The notes under the pieces: model-generated
What the model saw: only the letters and a program-made list of their open reading frames with translations
The model's database searches: none
What the model was told of the DNA's origin: nothing
Shown: positions 10,791-25,700 of the stretch, one piece after another
Layout: each line of letters starts with the position of its first letter
Numbering within the stretch: the stretch's first letter is position 1
Origin: Ridgeia piscesae
Taxonomy: Eukaryota; Annelida; Polychaeta; Sabellida; Siboglinidae
Length of the DNA stretch: 64,000 bases
Reading direction: 5' to 3'
NCBI GenBank assembly: GCA_025642075.2
Contig: JAODUO010000620.1
Coordinates: 1-64,000, forward strand
Translations under genes and position numbers: made by a program

Positions 10791-13700
10791 ATACATATAC
10801 ATCCAGGAATACACAGTAATGCATGTATAAGTGTGACAACCATTTTCAAATCATAATTGACAACATACACATGCATGAAATGAGTTGTTCTTGCTCCAAA
10901 ACTGTCTACCCATTTACCCATCCATCCTAATTTCTACGCATCCAAAACAAACTTTACCCGTCCAAATGACTGGTTGACACGTGTCTAGACAAACCAGTCC
11001 ACAATGATTCACCCCCCCCCCTACACCCACCTCCTGCCGTCACGTCCAGGGTGATACGGATATCCACATTGAGGTACTTGGGCTGGACGGCAAAGAAGAC
11101 AGTGCGACCGCGGGGCAGTGGACGGGGCAGCTGGGCGTGGTTGTCACACTGCATCTGAGTGGTCGGGTCAAAGCAGTAGTCACGGTCCACACTCATCTGA
11201 CGGTAGCAGTGGTGCCCCCTGGTGGGTGTCCCCAGGAAGTTCTCCACACACTCGGTGCACTGCAGCAGTGACCAGGACAAAAGTAATGACAACAGTAATA
11301 ATTAGTAATCACGGCTCAAAATTTGTCACATTACTTACTTCTCCTGTGGACAAGTACTGCCAAAAGTTCACTTGTCTATACAATGCATTTGTCCCATGAA
11401 CAGCCACATTTTAAACCGTACTTTTCTGTTATAGTTCTGGTTGTGCAAGACAAGTGTAATTTCAAGCTTTGATATTGGTAATAATAATTTTACTTATTTG
11501 CTTTACAATGAATATACATATACAAATATGCACATTAAAAGATAATGCATTTTGTCAAAGGCAATGATTATTATATCACAGATATATGAAATTAACTGAT
11601 AAAACAGTTAAGATCATAATATTATTATTATTTAAATAAACTAAGACTAATGTAAATGTAAACATAACTAAATTAGCCTAAGATGTGTATGAAAATAAAT
11701 AAATAGATTAAACAAACGTTAAACATAATCAGTTATTGTAAGAGTGGTAATTGTCCAAGTTACATATACATTGTAGTGAAAAGGTGAGTCTTCAGCAGAG
11801 ATTTAATGAGTCTAGTGATATTTGGCTTCTAACACTTGATGACAGCATTCAACACTTGATGACATCATTCCACAGTGCTCATAACACTTGATGATAGCAT
11901 TCCACAGTGCTCGTAACACTTGATGACAACATTCCACCGTGCTCGTAACACTTGATGACAACATTCCACCGTGCTCATAACACTCGATGACACTATTCCA
12001 CACTGCTCGTAACACTCGATGACAGCATTTCACACTGCTCGTAACACTTGATGACAGCATTCACACTCCTGCAGTGTGAATAAATGTAGTCTTCGGCTCT
12101 ACTGGGTGTTCTTGAAACTATATTTCACTATTAAAGCAGGGGATTCTTTAATGCGCTTTTCATGCAGGACTTTTGTTTTCCACGCATAATGACGTACCCC
12201 TAATATTGTGCTCATATTATTTTATTATATGTAATGTGCTGGTCCACACTTTACATGGAGTGGTACAAAGTTCGCAGTTTCAAAATATGCTAAGTATTGC
12301 ATGGGGGTGGTTTAGTTGCTGGGTGACCTCTGCAGGGTCATCAGTAGTCGTTATGGGGAAGACAGACTTACTCCCCCACCTGTCAAGTTAAACACCTGGT
12401 AATGCAAACTGATGATGAGTTTGACTGATTTAGGATGATAGAAACAGCTAGGTGTGATGTGGCACCTGTATCTCGTAGCAGGGTTTCCCGTTGGTTTTAG
12501 GGTCACAGCGGGGGGACTTGGTGTTGTTGTGACAGTCACAGTTGATCCCTGTGTCACTGTCACAGAAATCACTGTGACCTTGACACTGGCACCTGAAGAG
12601 AGAGAGAAAGGCAGAGAAACAGTTAATTAGAAAGTAAATAGATAGATATATTAATAAAATATATGTTCATAACTCTCCAAAATCATATGCATAATGATGT
12701 CATCACTGGAATGTAAACACACTAATATACAGTATTACTCACACTAACAGACACACCGAGGATGTGATACATCATCCCATGAGAAACAGCATTTATACAG
12801 AATGACTACTACTGGTATATATATTACATTATGTTTTACTTACATTTAAATAAATGTTTTATTATGACCCTGTTTATATTGACAACTATGCACACACCAT
12901 TGAAGAAATAATTGTAAAATCTGAAATGAAGAGACATAATTTTAAATCACATGTCTGTCAAATATCTTCACATCATTTCTACGTAACAAAATTTCAGTTT
13001 CTTCACAGCATCACAGCCATTCACATATGCATCGACTGACCGTATAAAACCACCCACTGGGACTACATCCTACGGTCTACTTACGCCTGACAGGGCTCTG
13101 TGAGTGGGCTTTCTCCAAGTCGGAAGAAGCCGCGCTTGCATACGGAACATCGTTCATTCTGTGTGTTGTTGCCGCATTGTACGCACACTGCCTGGGACCT
13201 GTCACGTGGACCCTGCATGATCCAACCTGTCACCTGCACAAAAACCATCTCACTGTAGGTCCACCTACTGTGTCCGTGCGTGCATGCGTGCGTGCATGCG
13301 TGCGTGCATGCGCGTGTATGTTAACATATACGAGGTGAAAGAGTCTGTCCAAATACTGAACATTTTAACTTAATTTACCATTAATGTTATTTCTTCAAAA
13401 TGACTGTCTCAAACTCTGTTTGGTCACAGTAACGGGTTAACAATGGACAACACATCTACAAATGAATCTGAATCCAGGTAACATGATACGTACGTTTCCA
13501 GGGTCGAGCGGTAGACTGGGGTGGGTGATGGACATGTTGTACTGCTTGTGCGTCAAACACACCGTGGCGTGGTGATGACAGAACTCTTTACACGACTCGC
13601 AGGTCCCTCCGTCCGTTGGATTCCCAATGAACAACGGCTTGCATTCCCCACACTGCTCCCCCTGGTGTCAAAACAATGCCTTAAGAATACTGGCAACAAA

Positions 13701-16700
13701 TTGGGAACACATAATATCTGATGGCAATAACGTGTGTGTCATTTAGACCTAGTTTTGCTGGTCAATGTTTTGTTTTATTCATCTAATCTACGGGCAAGTG
13801 AGTAAGAAACAGCAAGTGGTCCACTGCTACATACCGTAAAATAACACTTCAATGGTACTCACACTTTCACAAGTAACCCAATCTAACGATCAAAATATAT
13901 CGATGATTTTAAACAAAACTACACTTTTAAACTGTATGAAATTATTCACACTGAACATCTGAATGTGACCGAATTTGATTTACGACAGGCTCAACGAGAT
14001 GCAGAGTTTTACGTCGAAATTGCGCGATTCCGCAACATGCCAGCAGAGTGCGCACCTGTGTGTGGTGTTGACACTGGAGACAGACTCGTGTTTCTTCAAC
14101 GCTGCGACAGTCGCTGTGCTTGTTGCACTGACACTCAGTGCTACAGTTGTGTCCGACGTAACTGAAGTTGCACCGACACACGTCCGGGGCAATGCACGCA
14201 CCGAACGGCTCGCACCCCTGGTGGCAGACAGGGGCGACAGTTGCCAACACTGAAAACACACAATAAATATTCATAGTGACCCTTCTCTCGTCATGTGACA
14301 AAAATCAGAAGGTCAATGAGTGATGACTAGTAAACTAATATGATACTCTTATTATGGTCATTCTGTATGTTTGCCAATGTGTGTGGCCACAGTATTGTTG
14401 AGTCTGGTTTTCAGGGATCTCCTACTCTATAATTAATGAGTCCACTATAGTTTATACATTTAACACTTTATCTTTTCCTGGTATAGACACAGACAGAAGG
14501 GACAAACAACTTTCAGTGTCTCTTGAAAGACATAAGCAACATGAGGTGATTGAAAGTGCCAATGTTTTGGCCCAGTGATCAGTGCTTGGATGTGAACCCA
14601 AGATTGACAGTTTGCATCAACTGAATTTTAATGGCCCTTTCACAATGACATTTATCGCTAGTGTCATTTCATGAAAAATCAAACCTATCTATTCACTCTG
14701 AAAAGATGGCTCGAATGTCCAAACTTGTCACTTTGATTAGCTTAAATCATCAAACAAACTATAAAATAAATCCTGGATAAATCTCATCAAATGTTGTCAA
14801 AAAAGGGCAAAACTGACTCACATCTTGTCTCTGACGTAGCCAGTCTTACAGACACAGTGGAAGCCAACCGCCAGGTCCGTGCAGTTCTCACTGTCGTCAC
14901 AGTTGTGGTGGACGTTGAGACACTCGTTCTCAGGTGGACATTTGCTGAAGGCCCAGTGTGGAGGACCAGTGGCCACCGCACTCCAGTTGGCTGCTTGCTC
15001 TGTCCACAAACACAACACCACAGGTGAACCACATCCACAAACACTGCACTTCAGCGATGGACCACATCCACAAACACCACACTCTAATGAGGAACCAGAT
15101 CAACAAACACCAGACTCCACAGACAGACCGCAAACACTACACACCACTGATTGGCCACATCCACAAACACTACACTCCACTGATGGACCACATTCACAAA
15201 CATTACACTCCAGGGATGGACCACATCCACAAACACTACACTCCACTGATGGACCACATCCACAAACTCCACTGATGGACCACATCCACAAACACTACAC
15301 TCCAATGAGGAACCACATCCACAAACACTACACTCCATCAAGGAACTACATCCACAAATACTACACTCAATGAGAAGCCATTGTCATGTTCATTGTGATA
15401 TAACTGTGGCTATGAGCGGACTAGTTTCTTGAAATGTGTACTGGTGGAAAGCTTAATATATCATAATATTTCTAACAATGTCTAATTTTTATTACACACA
15501 CAGTTATGTTTTAGTTAGACGACAGTCTAATGGGGAACGTCTGGAATAGCTAGGGGGTGCTGATATGCAACTCGGACCTATGACATAATCACGCCCCTTA
15601 TGTGCATGCGTGCTGTTTATTTTAGTTAATTTTTTTAAAAAGTCTTTTGGAGTCTAACTGTTATAACTAGGCATGTCTACAACGTCTGTTAGCAAATTTT
15701 GGATGTAATGAATGGTGGTTGACGGCATTTTGTATATAATGAATGGTGGTTGACGACACGAGGCCCGAGTTGCGTAACGGTGCCACCTGGTCAATTAGTT
15801 CTGTAGATTCCTCATTAGATGACGACAGAACGACATATTCTTGTCTTAGTTAGAGGACTGTCAGTTATCATTAGATGACGACAGAATGACATATTCTTGT
15901 CTTAGTTAGACGACTGTCAGTTATCATTAGATGACGACAGAATGACATATTCTTGTCTTAGTTAGACGACTGTCAGTTATCATTAGATGACGACAGAATG
16001 ACATATTCTTGTCTTAGTTAGACGACTGTCAGTTATCATTAGATGACGACAGAATGACACATTCTTGTCTTAGTTAGACGACTGTCAGTTATCATTAGAT
16101 GACGACAGAATGACATGTTCTTGTCTTAGTTAGACGACTGTCAGTTATCATTAGATGACGACAGAATGACATGTTCTTGTCTTAGTTAGACGACTGTCAG
16201 TTATCATTAGATGACGACAGAGTGACATATTCTTGTCTTAGTTAGACGACTGTCAGTTATCAGTAGATGACGACAGAGTGACCCACCTGAGAGGGGTTCA
16301 TCCTCCAGACTGACCCCGGCCGCACTACACACCCCCTTCACAGGCCCCTGTAGGCCGCCCTTCATGCACACACCCCGGCCGTTGAGGCCCGAGAACGCAC
16401 ACCAGCCACAGCCGGGGGTGGCCAGACACGTCAAGCACTGGACGTGGATGCTACAGCGCAGTGGACAGCGGTCAGCGTTACCGCTCAGGATATGGCCACA
16501 CTTGCCACTGGCACACAGCAGCTGGACTGCCGCCAGGGGGAGACACTGAAGCACAAGAGTGGCAGGCATTTTCAAATCAAATAAAGTCAAAAATACATTA
16601 TTTAAAAAAAATATTCTTTTTAGGGTCACTGTTGTTCAACCCATTGCTGAAATTACCCAATTAGCTGTCAATTTTTTTAAATAGATTTTTCATTTCCTGA

Positions 16701-19700
16701 TTGGTGGACACTGGACAGTAATAAAATAACATTCACTGTCCAGCTTTTAAACAAATCAAATAATTTTTTTTTTAATAATAAATAACTTAAAAGGGACATG
16801 CTATGATCCAGTAACCATAACTAGTAAATTATGTTATTAAACATTTTAATTTGTTAATTTAAAATGACAGGCTGGAAAACAAATTATGACCTAGTGAAAA
16901 TTGAGTTATTTTTATATAACCACAGTAAGCCAGAACACAGTCTAAACTATGTGAAATGATCTAACTACAAAGAATGTAAAATTAGTAAATATGTGAATGA
17001 CCTGCACATGTGATTGACAGAAGGCAACAGGAAATTTTTTAATATTTTTTTGAATAAACCATTAATTAAAAATTAAGATCAGACAGATTTGTGATATTTA
17101 CCAACACAATTAGATTTATATACCATTTACAATACATCCAATGTGTGAATAAATATAGAGTAAATGTGACGACCCATTATTTACAAGACCCAACAAATAA
17201 TGCCAACAAGAAATTAACATTGACATATCACCAATATTAATTTCTTGTCGGCATTATTTCCAGTCGAAACGTAACGTGCCGGTCGATGTCATGTGGGGTT
17301 TTTACCTGTTGCATAAGCACACTCCACAGACATTCCTGGGCACCCCCCTCACCCCCCAGGGAGCTGAGACAGGCGGCGCAGGTGGTGTACTGGTAGCACC
17401 GCATTGGACACGCGTTGGGCGGACTCGACTCTATCTTGTAGGGGGTCGCGTCAAGCAGCGACCGCGTGACACAGTTCCAGTTGTAGATGGGAATGAGGCT
17501 GAGTGTCCGGCCGATCTCACCTGTCACATGACACAAGGAGTCGGTGACAAATTGTGTCATTGTATGTCACAATACTATTCGTTAATATACTTTGAGTGCA
17601 CCTGTTTGACTGCCAAAGGTTCCATTGAGTAGTGACAAACACTGTTGTAGTACTGGTATTAATAACAAATTACATTCTATTGCATCACATCAAATAGTTC
17701 ATACGTGTATAGAAATTAAAAAACAAATTATTATAATATGTTGTAATACTAGTTGAATAATTAATAAAAATAATATAAAATAATATGCATACTGAAATTA
17801 TTATAACAACAAAATACCAACAATACGTATTACAGGTCGACACCATTTATCAGGTAATGAAATACAAGAGTTTATGTGACTACCTCATTATTAACACCTT
17901 GCTAGGTCAACAAAATAATTTTACACATTTGGGAAATGTGAGAATAGAAAATTTTTATTATATAAAAATTATTTTATTACATAAATATTCAAACTATGTA
18001 GGTCACAATAATGGTATAGGTCCACTCTTCAATAACTTGTGCAACAAAGAATTTATTGTAATCATGAACAAGGACATTCATGAATCATGAGAGGAACATA
18101 ACAACTGAGGGTGAGATTGCAATATCTAACAGGTCTAGAGTTTGTTTATATAAAAGACGTCTTTAATGTAATATTCCAGACATTGGGTCTGTACAGAGAT
18201 AGACAGTCACGACACTGACACAAAGTTCTCGTTGTGTCTACTGAGGACTTACTTGAACGCTTGAACTGTCGGGTCCAGATGCACGGATTCTTCTGTTTTT
18301 GCACTTTGCACTTGTCACAGTCCGACGCCTGACAGAGTCGCTCGACACAGCTGCCCAACTCCTTGATGACACGTTGTTGACGCTGACACTGGTTGACCAC
18401 GTCACACTTGTCAGCGACGCTAATGCACTTTCCATGGAGACAGTTGCTGCACCACTGACACGACTGGGGACAGAGACAGGACATTTGCAGGGACACAGAC
18501 TGACAGACAGACTGACTGACAGACACACAGGACACTGACTGACACAGACACACAGGATGCTGACCGACACAGACGACACTGACTGACACAGACACACAGG
18601 ACACTGACTGACACAGACACACATGACACTGACTGACACAGACACACATGACACTGATTGACACAAACACAGACACACAGGACACTGATTGACAGACACA
18701 CAGGACACTGACTGACACAGACACACAGGATGCTGACCGACACAGACGACACTGACTGACACAGACACACAGGACACTGACCGACAGACGCACATGAGTG
18801 ACTGACACAGACCAGTGACTGACATTGACACTAAGGACACAGGACAGTGACTGACACAGACACACAGGACACTGACTGACACACGGGACACAGACAAACA
18901 GGACACTGACTGACACAGACACACAGGACACTGACTGACACAGACACACAGGACACCGACTGACAGACACACATGATACTGACTGACACAGACACATAGG
19001 ATACTGACTGACACAGACACACAGGACAATGGCTGACACAGACACACAGGACACTGACTGACACAGACACACAGGACACTGATTGACACAGACCCACAGG
19101 ACACTGTTTGACATACACACAGGACACTGACTGACACAGACACACAGGACACTGACTGACACAGACACACGGGACACTGACTGACACAGACACACATGAC
19201 ACTGACTGACACAGACACACAGGACAGAACACTGACTGACACAGACACACAGGACAGAACACTGGCTGACACAGACACACAGGACAGAACACTGACTGAC
19301 ACAGACACACAGGATACTGACTGACATAGACACACAGGACACTGACTAACACAGACACACAAGGACATCAGAATAGAGAGATGGATGGATGGATGAATGA
19401 CACACCGACACAGACATAAAGACCCATAGCCAGCCAGACAGACAGACAAGCAAGCGGACGGACAGACGGATGGATGGACAGATAGACAGACACACCGATG
19501 GCCATGCTAATGGACGGACGGACAGATGGATAGACTGACACACTGACAGACAGACAGGTAGACTGCTTAACAGACAGTCATCCTCCAGACAGACAAGTTA
19601 CAAATTAATTTACTTATATGTATACATCTATAAACAAAATCACATTACTGAAGGAACCAATGAAAACACAAACATACTCATAACGAGGTCTGGATAAATC

Positions 19701-22700
19701 AGGATCCGACAACTGAAGTGACATCGTAAGGTCCCTACTCTGTAAGACCACAAGTGAATGCCACTGACCTTGGTGTGGAGGTCAAGGACAGGCCACTCTG
19801 CAAGACACTCGCTGCATGTCGGCCGCTGCACGCAGTCATGCCGCTGCATGCGTGGGGCGTCGCACTTTGCCCCCTGGAGGACTGTCGAGTTGGCCACCAA
19901 ACATCTGCAACAACACTTACACCTGAGTGACGGCTTCACATGTGTGCAAAGTCCAACAACCTTTGCTCATTTAGCACCCAATCCTCACATCCAGACAGAC
20001 GACAAGACCAAAGATTAACATTTGTGTACCAAGCTGTTAACGGATCTATCCCAGCCCTCCCCACTGAAACATTCTTCTGCCCCCCAAAACAAATAAGATG
20101 CATCCAACCAAAAAAAATCCAGATTATGTATCCTCAAACTTCGTACAACTAACAACCAGTAACATCAGAAGCTACATAGTTAGTACCCACAGCCCACACT
20201 GGCCAATTTAAGAATTCTTTTTTTGTAAAAACAATAGTTGACTGGAATAAACTTAACGAGTCACAAGTTCAGGTTGAAACCATAACTGATGTCAGCCACC
20301 TGTCACATTCAATAACATGTGCACACACGCCCGTTGTATACAACAGCCAATACTGACTGCTTACAATGTACCCTATTCAGATTCAGAGATGCGATTTTTA
20401 CACTTTAAAAATAATAATAATAAATGACAAGCATTTGCACACACCCATTTTGTTTAATGGTTTCCTCATGATGTGGCGATACCCAAACCATCCCTTTATG
20501 CAAAGTTTAACACAACTGGGAACTAATTTCCACTGTGTTGCCCTCTAGAGGAGTGCTTTAACACTAAATACTCACAGAGAGGTGAAATTACAAATACAAT
20601 TCTGGAAAAGACCATGTTAAACTTGACAAAATTCTGCAAACGGATATATTTTATTTGTTTAGGAAACACTCACTTGTTTGGGGGCTTAGTGTCAATCGTG
20701 TAGCAGTAGGTGGCGTTAGTGTCATCGATGCAAGCAGCGCAGCCTGATTGGTTGAGACAATCATTTGTGCTCGTCTGCAGCTGACAGAGGTCAATTGGCA
20801 GCGAGAGACGGGTCACGGTGCCATGTGACAAGCTATTGAAGCCAGCCACAAAGTAGATATCACCCCTCTCTGAAACAATCGCAGCTCCCCCGACGACCGC
20901 TGGAATGCCATCACCAAACACCTTTGCATCTGTGTGCAGAAGAGAAAACATGTTGCACTGAATATGTCCTGAGGTTGAGACGTCCTGAGCTAGATAGTGT
21001 CCTATCTGAAGTAGAGAGATCCTGAGCTACATGGTGCCCTGAGCTAGACAGTGTCCTACCTGAGGTAAAGAAGTCCTGAGCTAGATGGTACCATACCCTA
21101 CTTGACCTACAGATGTCCTGAGCTAGATGGTGTCCTACCTGAGTTATATGACATCCTACTTTAGCTAGATGGTGTCCTACCCAAGGTAGAGAAGTCCTGA
21201 GCTATATGGTGTCGTATCTTAGCTAGATGGCATCTTACTTGAGCTAGATGGTGTCCTACCTGAGTTAGATGGCATCTTACCTGAGTTAGATAGCATCCTA
21301 CCTGAGCTAGATAGCATTCTACCTGAGCTAGATTCCATCCTACCTGAGCTAGATGGTGTCCTACCTGACCTAAATGGTGTCCTACCTGAGCTAGATGGCA
21401 TCCTACTTGAGCTAGATGGTGTCCTACCTGACCTAGATGGTGTCCTACCTGAGCTAGATGGCATCCTACTTGAGCTAAATGGTGTCCTACCTGACCTAAA
21501 TGTTGTCCTACCTGGGCTAGATGGTGTCCTGCCCGACCTAGACGGTGTCCTACCTGACCTAAATGGTGTCCTACCTGGGCTAGATGGTGTCCTACCTGTC
21601 CTAGACGGTGTCCTACCTGAGACTGAGATGTTCATCCAGCGGTTGCACCAGTATCTGTAGATGGTGACGCTGGAGTCAAAGTCACGCTGCCGTGTCCAGC
21701 CGCCCAGCACAACCATGTACTGGTCAGTGGTGACCGCTCCATGGAAGTAGCGGGCAGGTGGCTGAAACAAGATGACCGTTCACGTCCAGTCACCAATGTA
21801 CAGGCATATGACCTAAATCGCTAAATATGAGGACGTCAAGAACCTCTTTTGACCACAGGGCAGAGGTGAAAACCACAGTATGAGTGACTGAGTAAGTGAA
21901 AGAGTGAGTGAGTGAGTGATAGTACGGCTGATGGGTGGGGGGTGCTTATGACTTGTGATTATAGTTTCAGAAAAATTCAACAGATTTTAGCCACAGCCTC
22001 TTCTGGTGTGGAACATGAATTTGAAAGATGGGCATGGAGACGGGGTCCCGTTCACAATATCAATAAAAAAATCTCACAATCTCAACTAAGTTTGCACTAT
22101 ATCCATTCACATGGAACTTTATTGTTTATGGGGTTTTATTAGGATTATTACTAATGTAGTGATTTAACATTCACCAATTTTTCATATACATTCCATGATT
22201 TATTAAAAAAATATCATTAACCATATTTTGATGGATGATTACAAGTTGGCAGTTACATTACATCCTCGCAAGCTTGGATTGAAACTACCCATGGCTGATT
22301 GTCTACATAAAGCTGTGGAGTATGCAGAGTTGAACTACTATATAGTTATAGCAATTGACTTCGCCAGTCAGCCGTAGGAACAGAGCAAATACTTGCCCCA
22401 ATTTGAAGGTGGATACATAACTGGTAAGAATCCCAATATAATGACCCACTCATGCCCTAAACATTGCATGTAACATGTTATAAATATTATAATCCAAATG
22501 ACTGGAGGGCGATATCATTGGCTGATGTTACCAGATGAGTTTCTGAAAGGGATGTGAAAGGTAGACATGACGATGTTACGTTGTAGAAACAGGGATTCTT
22601 TTTAAAGAAAGGCAAATCCCCATCAGTAACGATGATGAAGATGATGATGATGATGCATGTGTGTCTGTGCATGTATAAGTGCGTGTGTTCCAAGGACCAT

Positions 22701-25700
22701 GGCCCACCTTGTTGTTAGGTTCCGGAGGGAGAACGTTCCACTGCTTCCTGGTGACGTCAATGGTGTACAGGTTACTAGACGGAATGTTCTTGTCTGTCTG
22801 GTACTCGTAGCCACCAAACACATAGATGGCCTTACTGGGCCTGTGGTAGACAGCACTGTGGCCATACATCCCTGTCAACACAGACACAGCTAAATCCACC
22901 TGTTCTTATACAGTGCAACATGCAGCCCTTATGACTGTCCAGTGTCTTTACACTTTCCTCAATTAAACCACATTTTGACTCCTCTGAGAAGCTTTAAGCT
23001 ATGATGCAAATAATGCGCAGACTATTCATGCACAAACATTCACCATGTACTCATTCATTTATACAGCAATTTTCTGTCAATTTTTTTACAAGGTCTGAAA
23101 TTTGACAACTGTGTTTGAAATCTATTCAACACTACATAACACCCTGCACAAATGGCTGTGTATGTCTAGCTAGATGGGTTTGATATTTGTGAAATCATCC
23201 TTATAAGTCAGTGGTGAAAAGTGATCACAAGACCTTTTGTATACATCCTACAGAATGTACAAAATTTACATGAATCACTCCTACGTTTTCCTAGTAAATA
23301 ACTTCACCAATCAGAACTGTATCATCAAACAAAAAGCCACTGACTCCATGGAATACCTGTCTGATCCACTCTCCCGACTGGCTGGGTATTGTGTACTTAA
23401 ACAAATTCTTACACTTCCCAGATATTTGGGCCTATGGGTACTGCACACCATTTAAACAAACATTGGTTCAGCTTAGATTCAGCATTTTAGACCAACAATT
23501 TTGTTTAATTATTGACATTTAATGGGATATTGTGACTTATATAATCAGCAGCACAGTGGTGTAGGCAGAACAAAATTAATTAAATCTCGAGTTGGTGAGA
23601 ACAACTGAGAAATCCCAGAGTGACCGCACTGACCTGTCGGGGTGGAGCCGTTTAGTTCCAGATGCTGCCACTTGTTGTTGCTTGTGTCGTACTCGTACGT
23701 CACCTCAGAGTAATAGTTGGCAGTAGAGAAACCACCGACTATCCACACCTTCGTACTGTCCACTAGGGTCATCGTGTGTCCAGCCATAGGGGGAACTGGC
23801 CACTCGTCCAACTCAGCAATCTGACCAATGACAGAGGTAGATAGTAACGTTGTTAAGAGCTCTTAAACCCGATGTTGCATTTTAATATGGGTTTTGATCA
23901 TTACATTTTAAGATGCGTTTTGATCATTACATTTAAAAATAAGTTTTGAATACATGAAAACAGTGAACACCATGTCGCACTGGAATTGTCACTGGTGTGT
24001 CATGGAAATAATGCCCTTGGTAACACTGACAATTTGCATTTTGAAAAACTCTTAATTTTACACCCTCATGTTCTATAAGAGCTCGTTATCTCAGTGAAGT
24101 GGTCCTCAGATCCTACCTGGAGCTTGCTCCAACGGCTGCTGTCCAAGTTATACTTCCACATCTCAGCGACGGCCCCAGACGTACCAAGGCCACCAAACAC
24201 GTACATGGCATGGAGTGTCGGCACACATACCGCCGCGTGTTGGTACCTGCCAACAGGCATACCAGTGATAATAGTAATGAGACTTTTTAAGCCTAAGCCA
24301 CAGAAAACAAAGCTGCAATGCAAACCAAAACAAAAGGATTGATCAATCTCCTAATTGGTAAACTGCCTTACGAATACAAAAACATTTGTTAGGTAAAATT
24401 CAGATTTGGTAGATTTATGGCTGGTTTCATGAGACTGATTTAGCACTCGCGTAACTAAATCAAGGTAGAATTGACCTAATTAGGTCATGGTGGGAAACCC
24501 TGTATATAGGTTACATCGACAATTATTTTGAATTAATATTGAAATGTAATGTTTTCAATAACTTTTTCATATTGGAAATCTGATAAAATACACCTGAGCA
24601 GAAAACACTATCTGAAAGGTTTATCAACACCTACAGTACCACTATCATCTAGAGATGACGAGACATACCTTGCGGCAGGCTCCTCCTCATTGGCTGGTTT
24701 CAGCAGCGTCCACTGGTTGGTGGCAATGTTGTAGCGCCACAGGTCGTTCAGAATGTCGTGACTGAGGGAGTAGCCCCCAAACATGTACACGAGGTTGCCG
24801 TCACATGTCACCAGGGAGTGTCCTGTGCGTGCCAGGCTACTGTTGAATGCCCCGGGACCCAGCATACGCCACGGGTCATACACCGACTGGAAGCTGGCCG
24901 CGTCAGGCCCAACTGTCTTGTTGCAGTCCTCACCACCGTAACCATCACTGCACACACACTGGCCCAGGGTCTGTAACATTAGTGACACATTGTAACACAC
25001 TGGCCCAGGGTCTGTAACATTAGTGACACACTGTAACACACTGGCCCAGGGTCTGTAACATGAGTGACACACTGTAACACACTGGCCCAGGGTCTGTAAC
25101 ATGAGTGACACACTGTAACACACTGGCCCAGGGTCTGTAACATGAGTGACACACTGTAACACACTGGCCCAGGGTCTGTAACATGAGTGACACACTGTAA
25201 CACACTGGCCCAGGGTCTGTAACATGAGTGACACACTGTAACACACTGGCCCAGGGTCTGTAACATGAGTGACACATTGTAACACACTGGCCCAGGGTCT
25301 GTAACATTAGTGACACATTGTAACACACTGGCCCAGGGTCTGTAACATTAGTGACACATTGTAACACACTGGCCCAGGGTCTGTAACATTAGTGACACAT
25401 TGTAACACACTGGCCCAGGGTCTGTAACATTAGTGACACATTGTAACACTGGCCCATGGTCTGTAACATTAGTGACACATTGTAACAAACTGGCCCAGGG
25501 TCTGTAACATTAGTGACACATTGTAACACACTGGCCCATGGACAGTATCACAAGTGACACATTGGCCCAAGGTGTGTAACACATGTGAAACATTGTAACA
25601 TACTGGTCCAGGGTCTTAACACATGTGTCACATTGTAATACACTGGCCCAGGTTCTGTAACACAAGTGACACATTGTAACACACTGGCCCAGGGTCTGTA

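Noticed and set aside
18146..19449. Cys-Val-Ser-rich frames of about 400 codons
   Set aside because: Produced by the 25-bp CTGTGTGTC-type array beside exon 26.
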